The notes beneath the pieces were generated by a model, which saw only the letters and a list, made by a program, of their open reading frames with translations, did not search any database and had not been told where the DNA came from. This document shows, in pieces, positions 1 to 6,098 of a stretch of DNA of 7,472 nt. The position numbers were made by a program, and so were the translations under genes. The number at the start of each line of letters is the position of its first letter. Position 1 is the first letter of the stretch. The DNA comes from Thermoplasmata archaeon (GTDB lineage Archaea > Thermoplasmatota > Thermoplasmata > B31-G17), in assembly GCA_003649915.1 (NCBI GenBank), contig QMTG01000054.1, forward strand, positions 1 through 7,472. Direction: 5' to 3'.

Positions 1-148
1 GGCGTGGGCGATAGCGAAGGCATCTTCACCTTTTTCCAATAAATATCCAAAATGCACCTCAACAGCCTCTTTTCAACTCATCAAGTGTTTTTCCTTGTGT
101 GAAATATGTCCACACCTATTCCCCTAGCACATCAGTACTTACCATCAT
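1..148 (-). pseudogene. Decayed HicB-family antitoxin remnant (partial, runs off the left edge)
   Basis: Reading the minus strand, one frame encodes VWTYFTQGKTLDEL (about 115-74) and then stops at 61-59. The frame shifted by one base continues as KEAVEVHFGYLLEKGEDAF and on out of the window. Together these resemble the middle and C-terminal part of HicB-type antitoxins, which carry a TQGKTLDEA-like strand followed by a helix of the EAVELYLE type. An in-frame TAG at 118-116 separates the first piece from the possible ATGs at 148 and 145, and a TGA at 75-73 closes the second frame upstream. No continuous reading frame therefore joins the halves, and about four or five residues seem to be missing at the join. 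No HicA toxin is visible here, although one could lie beyond the edge. The match is from memory of the family pattern; a short chance resemblance is possible. Confidence 0.45.
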
Positions 149-274
149 TATATATCTCAAACTTTACGAGCGTTATTATTTACCATGGCTTATCCTAAGC
201 CTACCCCCTCTGCCTTCATAGTATACGTATAACACTTTCATAATTCGTATTCTATGCTTCTTTCCTCACAAAAA

Positions 275-282
275 TTTTAAAA
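275..282 (+). promoter_or_regulatory. Candidate TATA box for the KaiC-like gene
   Basis: The segment TTTTAAAA sits in an A/T-rich stretch about 45 bases before the chosen ATG. A start of transcription some 25 bases downstream would fall near 300-305 and give a short leader that just includes the ribosome binding site. This is position-based inference; the surrounding region is AT-rich, so chance is a real alternative. Confidence 0.3.
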
Positions 283-304
283 AGTATTGACATTATACAC
301 GGTT

Positions 305-315
305 GGAAGGAGGTG
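305..315 (+). promoter_or_regulatory. Strong Shine-Dalgarno site of the KaiC-like gene
   Basis: GGAAGGAGGTG lies seven bases before the ATG at 323 and is an almost full complement to the 3' end of archaeal 16S rRNA. It decides the start: the in-frame ATG at 287 lies upstream of this site and has no comparable signal. Confidence 0.8.
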
Positions 316-322
316 CAGTTTA

Positions 323-1039
323 ATGGCTGAGGAGTTTAAAAGGCTTCCGCTGTATATTAATGGGTTGGATGAGAAGATGGAAGGCGGTATACCGGAAAAA
401 TCTATAGTTCTGGTTTGCGGTCGTGCGGGTACAATGAAATCTTCAGTGTGCTTTAATGCCCTATACCAGGGCGCCATACGAGACAAAAGAAAAGGCATAT
501 ACTTGACGCTTGAGCAGAGTAGGGAGAGCCTTTTGAGACATATGAGAAGGCTTGGTATGGACGTTGAGGGGATAGAGGAAGTCGTGGTCATAGATTTGGC
601 TAAGGTAAGGAAGGACATTGTTGAGAAGGAAGGAAAGAGCGATAGGCAAATTGATTGGATACATTCAATAGTAACAGCCCTTGAGAGTTATAAGAGAATG
701 TTCGGTTGCGATTTGCTTGTGCTGGACTCTCTTGCTGCACTTTACGCGCTTACGGAGTTTAAGAACCCAAGAGCAGAGTTGTTCCACTTCTTTGAAAGAC
801 TAAGAGACTTAGACGTGACAGCACTTCTGATTTCTGAGATGCCCATGGATAGGGAGGTTTTCGGTCTGTACGGTGTTGAAGACTTTCTCGCAGACGGCAT
901 TATACACCTTCACACCGTGCGAAAGGAGGATACTGCGAACCTGTACATAAACATAAATAAGCTGAGAGCCACAAATCATGATAGGGGCTTTTACCCATTG
1001 ATATTTGAAAATGGACAGTTTGAAATAGTGTCACAGTAA
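323..1039 (+). CDS. KaiC/Rad55-like RecA-superfamily ATPase, single domain
   Basis: This 238-residue cytoplasmic protein is a single KaiC-type P-loop domain, as found in many archaeal Rad55/KaiC-like proteins of uncertain role. The Walker A loop is GRAGTMKS (residues 33-40), with methionine where most P-loops have glycine but with K39 and S40 kept. The strand LTLEQS (61-66) occupies the position of the KaiC catalytic glutamate pair and has E64 followed by Q65. Walker B is LLVLDSL (131-137, D135). Near the C-terminus KLRATNH (213-219) matches the KaiC KMRGTxH loop, followed by a closing beta strand. No DNA-binding extension, signal peptide or membrane segment is visible. The start at 323 is chosen for its strong ribosome site. 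The gene is monocistronic here and converges on the DUF835 operon. Such proteins act as ATP-dependent switches or recombination mediators; which applies cannot be told. Confidence 0.85.
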   Translation: MAEEFKRLPLYINGLDEKMEGGIPEKSIVLVCGRAGTMKSSVCFNALYQGAIRDKRKGIYLTLEQSRESLLRHMRRLGMDVEGIEEVVVIDLAKVRKDIVEKEGKSDRQIDWIHSIVTALESYKRMFGCDLLVLDSLAALYALTEFKNPRAELFHFFERLRDLDVTALLISEMPMDREVFGLYGVEDFLADGIIHLHTVRKEDTANLYININKLRATNHDRGFYPLIFENGQFEIVSQ

Positions 1040-1210
1040 AAAATTTAATGAAAGAGTGCCGTGAGTGCTGTCTATAGAGATGAAGTTTATTACGTCTCTG
1101 CCCCATCTCATATCGTAGTTGTTGCACCTCCTTCCAATGTTTTTTCTCACAACAAACATTCTTGGATCATTGTACTGTAATACACTAAGATGCGCAAGCA
1201 AAACTATCCC
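1031..1210 (-). pseudogene. Possible short coding remnant in the convergent gap, family not recognised
   Basis: On the minus strand a frame is open from just after a TAA at 1213-1211 to a TGA at 1033-1031, about 60 codons. It contains protein-like segments such as LAHLSVLQYNDPRMFVV, NNYDMRWGRDVINF and ISIDSTHGTL, with the same codon preferences as the neighbours (AGA, ATA, AAC, GAC). There is no convincing start; an ATG at about 1162 and a TTG at 1201 are the only candidates. The frame slightly overlaps the ends of both flanking genes, which suits a leftover tail of a deleted gene (for instance a transposase or other mobile gene) better than a living one. It could also be a small real protein or a chance open frame. 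I do not recognise the family. Confidence 0.25.
1038..1046. terminator. Weak candidate poly-T terminator for the minus-strand operon
   Basis: Six consecutive A's on the plus strand (1038-1043) give a T6 run on the minus strand, beyond the DUF835 stop. A second T6 run on the plus strand (1140-1145) could serve the KaiC-like gene. Archaeal termination often uses oligo-T without a stem. With convergent genes both runs are well placed, but short T runs are common in this AT-rich DNA. Confidence 0.2.
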
Positions 1211-2262
1211 TTAACAACTTCCATCTCCCGCTCTATCATTTTTAGGGCTGATTTGTCCAAGGTGGATGGACTTATCGGAACAATGAGCACCGAGTCGTGT
1301 ATGGTTATTTGCTCATTAAGCAATTGGAGAAACTTTAAAACTGATCCGTAGTTGTTCTGAGTTATAAGATACTCTAAGCCCGATAAGAGGATTACTGGCT
1401 TGAAATTCTGCTCGGTGCAAGATTTTAGAAACTTTTCCACGGAATAAAGTAGTTTTCCCATTTCAGTTGGATGTATCGAGTACTCACTATCCGTTGCAGA
1501 TAACCAGAACATCGGCACATCATCAAGACCGTATTTTTTCTTTATCTTGTCAGGATATTCTCTACTTATACACAACCCCTTCACATCATCGCTTAGCAAC
1601 GATTTGAATATGCTGAAACTCATCTTAGGCTTATCCTCTTCTATAAGATATGCTGTACCCCATTCTATCTTCACGGGAACTTTCTTTTCACCTGCGAAAA
1701 TTTCCTCCTTACCCTCTCCCGATATCTCAACGCCTCCTTTACCTTCTACAGGTATTGATACGCGCTCAGCCTCAACAACACCTTGATTGCCCTCTCCAAC
1801 AACACCACCCTTTTGAGCCTCTATAACCTTTACCCCACGCTGTACCATGCTTATGAAGAACCTTTCCCTTATCTTTCTCTTAAGTTCCTTGAACTTCTCC
1901 TCAACATCGTCAATCCTGTAAGGGTCCTTGATAATTTTTCTCAACTCCAGTATATCCTCCTCAAGCCCCTCGATCGTTATCTCGTCCAATTCCCTCTTTA
2001 TACTCTTTAACTCCTCAATTATTTTATTTATCCTCTCAAACTCCTCTTCAAACCCCTTCTTGCCCATCTTGGCCATAAGAGGCTCTACATTATACCCCTC
2101 AACCATCCACTGAAAAATCATATCTTGGTATTCTTCCTCGCTTCTCACCTTTTTATCTTTATACTTCATTTTATACTCCATATAACTCAGACCATGTGTT
2201 CTAACATGCGAGGGGGTTGCCTTCTTTTTACCACATATTTTGCATATTGAAAAACGCTCCAT
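1204..2262 (-). CDS. Ros/MucR-like zinc finger + coiled coil + DUF835 protein
   Basis: A 352-residue protein in three parts. Residues 1-35 form a compact zinc-finger-like unit: C7-x2-C10-x8-H19-x3-H23 followed by GLSYMEYK, which resembles the finger of Ros/MucR regulators (H-x3-H, then a short Gly-aromatic-EY segment). Residues about 55-136 are charged helix/coiled coil ending KRKIRERFF, a module also present in the upstream partner. After a Gly/Glu/Val-rich, probably flexible linker (about 148-195), residues about 199-350 match DUF835: GLCISREYP, VPMFWLS, the SIHPTEM segment, PVILLSGLEYLI and IVPISPSTLD. DUF835 is an archaeal domain of unknown function, often attached to sensor modules. The ATG at 2262 is preferred, with GGGGG ten bases upstream; an in-frame GTG at 2268 overlaps the previous stop (TAGTG). 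Either choice implies translational coupling. DNA or RNA binding through the finger is plausible but unproven. Confidence 0.85.
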   Translation of the reverse strand: MERFSICKICGKKKATPSHVRTHGLSYMEYKMKYKDKKVRSEEEYQDMIFQWMVEGYNVEPLMAKMGKKGFEEEFERINKIIEELKSIKRELDEITIEGLEEDILELRKIIKDPYRIDDVEEKFKELKRKIRERFFISMVQRGVKVIEAQKGGVVGEGNQGVVEAERVSIPVEGKGGVEISGEGKEEIFAGEKKVPVKIEWGTAYLIEEDKPKMSFSIFKSLLSDDVKGLCISREYPDKIKKKYGLDDVPMFWLSATDSEYSIHPTEMGKLLYSVEKFLKSCTEQNFKPVILLSGLEYLITQNNYGSVLKFLQLLNEQITIHDSVLIVPISPSTLDKSALKMIEREMEVVKG

Positions 2263-2267
2263 ACACA

Positions 2268-3380
2268 CTATGCCCCCATTCTATTTAGTACCTTCAGCAG
2301 CACATTGGCATAACCATCTATATATTGAAGAGATGACGCGTCTCCTGTCCAATTCTCGAGGTAGTCCCTGTATCTGTTCTCGAGCATTTCAAGAGCCTTT
2401 GATGTGAGTTCATCTATTTCCTTTCTCTTTTCCCCGCCCATCACCAATACTATGGAAAGGGCGCCACCGTTGTTAATATATATTTTTTCTCTGTTATATT
2501 CAGAAGTTGTCACACCTTTATCGGACAATCGCACCCTTGTTTGAATGTAGTGTATCAGTGTTGGAAGTTTTATTTTTTCAAGTTCATCTTTTGACCTTTG
2601 CGTAAGGTGGGAGAGCACAGTACCGTCCCTATGCATGATGAATAAGTCTTTTAGCATAACAGGCCCAGCCTCACCTTTGGGTCTCATTATAATCTTAATC
2701 TTTCTCAGCCTTGGCCTGGCCTCGGGCTTAAACCTGCGCTCAATCTCCACCTCAAAGAACCTCTCCTTGATCTTCCTCCTCAATTCCTTTATTTTTTTCT
2801 TTATTTCATCCATATCTTCTAGTTTTTCCATCATCTCTTCTATTTTTGCAACCTCGTCCTCAAAGCCCCTAGTATCAAGTTCATATATCTCATCTCTGAG
2901 TTTATTTATCTCAATCTTCTTTACCAACTCGTCAAGTTTACTTTCAATGTCGCCCACCTTCATTGGATCGGATAGCATCTCCCTTATCTCCTTAACCTCG
3001 TCCTCCAGCCTCTCATCTGCTTCTATCTCCATAATTTTGTCCATGAGATCTTCAAGCCTCTCCACGTTTCTTTCGTATTCCTCAAAAGCCCTCTCCACAT
3101 CGCCACCCTCTTCCATTATTTTCTCAACATATGAAGTGTCATAACCTCGCGCCTGCCATTCAAGAACTTTCATCATGCGCTCCTCGTTCTCCTCGCTTAT
3201 GGGCATTACCTCTTTCTCCCCCTTACCCTTTGCTTCAACTTCGCCCTTCAAATCATAACCGCATATGGGGCAAACCTCATCACCCTTTGACACCCATGCA
3301 CCACAATTGGGACAGACAAGTTCCTCTTTTTTCTTCTTTCCGCCCTTTCTCTTTTTTCTTCCCTTTTTCTTTGCAACCAT
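2268..3380 (-). CDS. Zinc-ribbon, coiled-coil protein with C-terminal roadblock/longin-like sensor domain
   Basis: A 370-residue soluble protein. The first 20 residues are almost wholly lysine, arginine and glycine, and could contact nucleic acid. A zinc ribbon follows: CPNC (23-26), ten residues, CPIC (37-40). Residues about 64-207 are helical and highly charged, starting with an EWQARGY segment and containing two copies of a roughly 36-residue repeat (about 122-157 and 170-207). The C-terminal part (about 225-365) has LFIMHRDGTVLSH, a hydrophobic strand SIVLVMGG and the closing LENWTGD segment. I recall similar segments in small roadblock/longin-like sensor domains attached to archaeal signalling proteins. 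The ATG at 3380 is chosen because GGGAGGAT sits seven bases upstream; the ORF can extend to an ATG at 3395, but that would place the ribosome site inside the gene. It heads a two-gene operon. No catalytic motif is visible, so a structural, sensing or adaptor role is inferred. Confidence 0.8.
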   Translation of the reverse strand: MVAKKKGRKKRKGGKKKKEELVCPNCGAWVSKGDEVCPICGYDLKGEVEAKGKGEKEVMPISEENEERMMKVLEWQARGYDTSYVEKIMEEGGDVERAFEEYERNVERLEDLMDKIMEIEADERLEDEVKEIREMLSDPMKVGDIESKLDELVKKIEINKLRDEIYELDTRGFEDEVAKIEEMMEKLEDMDEIKKKIKELRRKIKERFFEVEIERRFKPEARPRLRKIKIIMRPKGEAGPVMLKDLFIMHRDGTVLSHLTQRSKDELEKIKLPTLIHYIQTRVRLSDKGVTTSEYNREKIYINNGGALSIVLVMGGEKRKEIDELTSKALEMLENRYRDYLENWTGDASSLQYIDGYANVLLKVLNRMGA

Positions 3381-3385
3381 ACAAA

Positions 3386-3393
3386 ATCCTCCC
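3386..3393 (-). promoter_or_regulatory. Shine-Dalgarno site of the zinc-ribbon gene
   Basis: Minus-strand GGGAGGAT lies about seven bases before the ATG at 3380. It decides that start over the in-frame ATG at 3395, which lies upstream of it. Confidence 0.75.
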
Positions 3394-3395
3394 AT

Positions 3396-3444
3396 TTAAC
3401 GCTTACACCATAATCCTAATATACGTTCATAAACTTTACGATGA
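3396..3444. promoter_or_regulatory. Divergent promoter region with shared TATA-like element
   Basis: Two operons face away from each other across this short gap. The plus-strand segment CTAATATAC (3416-3424) lies about 25-28 bases before the ATGs at 3445/3448, the distance expected from a TATA box to the start of a leaderless transcript; no ribosome site precedes those ATGs. The same AT-rich block read on the minus strand (GTATATTAG) lies about 25-30 bases before the zinc-ribbon gene's ribosome site. The two promoters would therefore overlap, so binding of one set of general factors, or of a regulator, could affect both. Confidence 0.45.
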
Positions 3445-6096
3445 ATGATGGCAAAAGAAGAGGATATCATAACCGTGCTTGATATCATATCAAAAAGGCG
3501 TTTGAGGAAAGTTTTAAGGTCGCTGGGCACTACAGGAAGGCGGAGCGATATTTTGACTGTTGCAGGGAGGGGTAGGTATGTTAAGTATAGAATGCCTGAG
3601 GGGGAGGCAAAGGATATAGCAATAATACCAACAGTTCTCGCCGCCGCAATGCGCTCTAGAGGAAAGAAAAAGATCAGGATAAAAAAGGAGGATATAAGGG
3701 AGAAGATAAGGAGGAAAAAGAGTGCCGGGCTCATATGCATAATTTTTGATGCAAGTAGTTCCATGCTGGGCGGATGGAGAGCGGCCACGGCGAAATCAAT
3801 AGTTTATGATATGCTTGTGGATATTTACCAAAAGAGGGATAAGGTTGCCCTTATAACAATATCCGATAATAGGGCAGAGTTGAGTGTGAGATTCACATCG
3901 GATATTGAAAGAATAAGGCATGCTATTGAGGGTGTGCGGTACGGTGGAACAACTCCCCTGGCACATGCTATTGTGATGGGTGGCGATGTCCTGAAAAAGC
4001 GCGCGCAGATTGAGAGGGGAAGTATACCAATACTTGTGGTAATAACAGATGGCGAAGCAAATGTTTCAATGAGCGGGGGCGAAGTGCTGAAGGATCTCAA
4101 GAATGCTATGAAAAATGTCGTAGAATACGGTATCATACCCGTAATTATAGAGGTTGGTGGGCAAGGACTTAGAAAAATTGCCGAAGATTGTGGTTGGCAG
4201 TACATGAGTGCTCTCAAGGAGGACATAGGGTATGAGTTTGTGGACCAGTCTATAGTCAATGCAGTGCTCGATTCATTCGCACTTGCTACAATAAATAAGG
4301 AATGCGGTGGGATATTGGTTATAGGAGCAAAGCAGAACCAAGTAGACCTGGCTGTGGAAAACTGCAAAAATGTGGGGTTTGAAATAGAGTGTGTAAAGGA
4401 TTGCATTTACAATTGCGACCCTGATGGCGATAATCTATGCTTAGAGTGCTCCATAAGAAAAAATTACGGGCTTGAGATGGAGAGAAGAATTGCACCACTT
4501 CCCATTATAAGGTTAGAGCCTTGGGATGAAAGAGAAATGCTTGGAAGGATATACCTTCGATATATGGCTGTACGGGGGATGCTCTCAAGGGCGCACAGAG
4601 GCTTCCTTTATGTGCCCGACATTAAGGATGTGGATGACAAGACATGGAATATAATTTCGTCTGTAATCAAAACGAGAAGGATAACGCTAGAATCAAATCT
4701 TGACGGCGAGAATGTGAGCATAACCTACCCCTGTGATATAAGATTGATTGCTAGGGCAGACAACTGGGGTGATGTGCCAAACGAGATTGTTGAGCATTTT
4801 GATTTCCTAATAAATACTAGGGGGGAGTATTTCTTGCATAGGGACATAAGGATCTTGAGAGAAAGAAGGGAATGGGAGAGAGACCCGGAAGAGTATGCGA
4901 GGGGTATTGAGAGAAAGATAAGAAGCACTCTATTAGCAATAATTATGGGCAGGGAAAAGATTGAGGAGATTGAGAGTGCAAGTGTTGAGAATATGGCAGA
5001 GCGTGTGCTAAGCAGAATATCTTCTTACGGTTTTTCTGTAGACGATGGTGTGAGAAAAAGGATACGCAGGGTTTGCAGGGCTATCTTAGCCTTGGGTGTT
5101 GACGAGAAAGATGCCGAAAAAATTGCCATAGACATGGCGTACAGGGCATTGAGCACAAGATATGTACATGAGGAATTACCCAGAGATGCTGTATTCAGAA
5201 GTGCACTTACCATATCTCTTTTGCCCATTATAAACAGTAATATAAAAGGAGTGATACTAACAGGGCTTGAAGAAATAGTTCCAAGTATTCTTGGGGTGTT
5301 GAAGGAGTCAGGCTATTCTACGCTTTTCAGTAAAGGCTGCGTGTTCAATTGCAATCCAAACGATTATGAAAAACTATGCTTGGAGTGTAGTCTGAAGATG
5401 GAATACGGTGAACTATCAGCCGATGTTCGGCGAATACCTGTAGTTTCTGTTGATTGCTCAAATGTTAGCAGGGAAGAGTTGTTCGGCCATGTTTATCTTA
5501 AGTTTATTGCAAAGATAGGCCTTCTTGCTCGGGCAAACGGCGGGGTGCTTTGTCTAAAGAGGGCTGAGGATTTGGACGAGAGCATAGCAATAGACGTGGT
5601 AAATGCTATTGAAAGCGGCAGGAACGTGTTGGAAAGAGGGGGAATTATAATATCCCACCCAATTTGGTTTGCGCTTTTAGTTTCAACAAAAAGTGGTGAG
5701 AGAATCAGCAGCGCATTTATTACAGCAAGAACCCTACTGTATAATGGTAAATATGTGGTTCGGGGGATTGAAGATACCGATGCAGAAAAAATAGCGCACC
5801 GCATCAGGGAGGCAAGGAAGGTTTTGGGCGCAATATCAGTTCCTGGAGAGGAGATAGATTTTATAGTCAGATGCTGTGAGCATTATGGTGTAGAGGACAA
5901 CGGTGTTGAGTATTTAGTCATGGAAACAGCAAGGACACTTGCAGCGTTAAGGGGAAAAAGAAAAGTTGATGCGGAAGATACCAACGACGCACTTGTACTT
6001 GTACTTGATAAATTCTTGGAGAAGAAGGGAATGTATGATGCGGAAAAAGAGTATGCTTATTCTAAAATTACGGCTCATGAAGCACTGGGTGGGTGA
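3445..6096 (+). CDS. VWA (ChlD-type) protein fused to two degenerate ChlI-type AAA+ domains
   Basis: An 883-residue cytoplasmic protein. Residues 31-92 carry the segment that precedes the VWA domain in ChlD/BchD (GRRSDILTV, GRGRYVKYRMPEG). The VWA domain (about 93-278) has a complete metal-ion-dependent adhesion site: D102-A-S104-S-S106, T170 in GGTTPL, and D202 in ITDGEAN. Two ChlI-like AAA units follow. The first (about 268-578) has GAKQNQVD (294-301) in place of Walker A, YVPDI in place of Walker B, and EHFDF where the arginine finger should be. The second (about 582-865) has GLEEIVPS and CLKRAEDL at the Walker positions but a good lid helix (ARTLAALRGKRKVDAED). Both keep a CxxxC...CxxC motif (C320, C324, C332, C335; C632, C636, C645, C648). 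Usual ChlD has one AAA domain first and VWA last, so the order is inverted. ATG 3445 or 3448 both fit; transcription is probably leaderless. Its stop overlaps the next gene's GTG. Confidence 0.85.
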   Translation: MMAKEEDIITVLDIISKRRLRKVLRSLGTTGRRSDILTVAGRGRYVKYRMPEGEAKDIAIIPTVLAAAMRSRGKKKIRIKKEDIREKIRRKKSAGLICIIFDASSSMLGGWRAATAKSIVYDMLVDIYQKRDKVALITISDNRAELSVRFTSDIERIRHAIEGVRYGGTTPLAHAIVMGGDVLKKRAQIERGSIPILVVITDGEANVSMSGGEVLKDLKNAMKNVVEYGIIPVIIEVGGQGLRKIAEDCGWQYMSALKEDIGYEFVDQSIVNAVLDSFALATINKECGGILVIGAKQNQVDLAVENCKNVGFEIECVKDCIYNCDPDGDNLCLECSIRKNYGLEMERRIAPLPIIRLEPWDEREMLGRIYLRYMAVRGMLSRAHRGFLYVPDIKDVDDKTWNIISSVIKTRRITLESNLDGENVSITYPCDIRLIARADNWGDVPNEIVEHFDFLINTRGEYFLHRDIRILRERREWERDPEEYARGIERKIRSTLLAIIMGREKIEEIESASVENMAERVLSRISSYGFSVDDGVRKRIRRVCRAILALGVDEKDAEKIAIDMAYRALSTRYVHEELPRDAVFRSALTISLLPIINSNIKGVILTGLEEIVPSILGVLKESGYSTLFSKGCVFNCNPNDYEKLCLECSLKMEYGELSADVRRIPVVSVDCSNVSREELFGHVYLKFIAKIGLLARANGGVLCLKRAEDLDESIAIDVVNAIESGRNVLERGGIIISHPIWFALLVSTKSGERISSAFITARTLLYNGKYVVRGIEDTDAEKIAHRIREARKVLGAISVPGEEIDFIVRCCEHYGVEDNGVEYLVMETARTLAALRGKRKVDAEDTNDALVLVLDKFLEKKGMYDAEKEYAYSKITAHEALGG

Positions 6097-6098
6097 GT

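Noticed and set aside
900..1127. Minus-strand 75-codon ORF beginning near a GGAGGTG sequence
   Set aside because: It overlaps the conserved C-terminus of the KaiC-like gene, its GTG start lies within the GGAGGTG itself, and the product is unlike any domain.
2635..3144. Plus-strand ORF of about 169 codons, serine-rich, inside the zinc-ribbon gene
   Set aside because: It is the antisense of a Glu/Lys-rich coiled coil, which always reads as Ser/Phe/Leu/Ile-rich; there is no ribosome site or domain.
3825..4406. Minus-strand ORF of about 193 codons opposite the VWA domain
   Set aside because: The plus strand here encodes a clear VWA domain with all metal-site residues; the antisense product has no recognisable motif.
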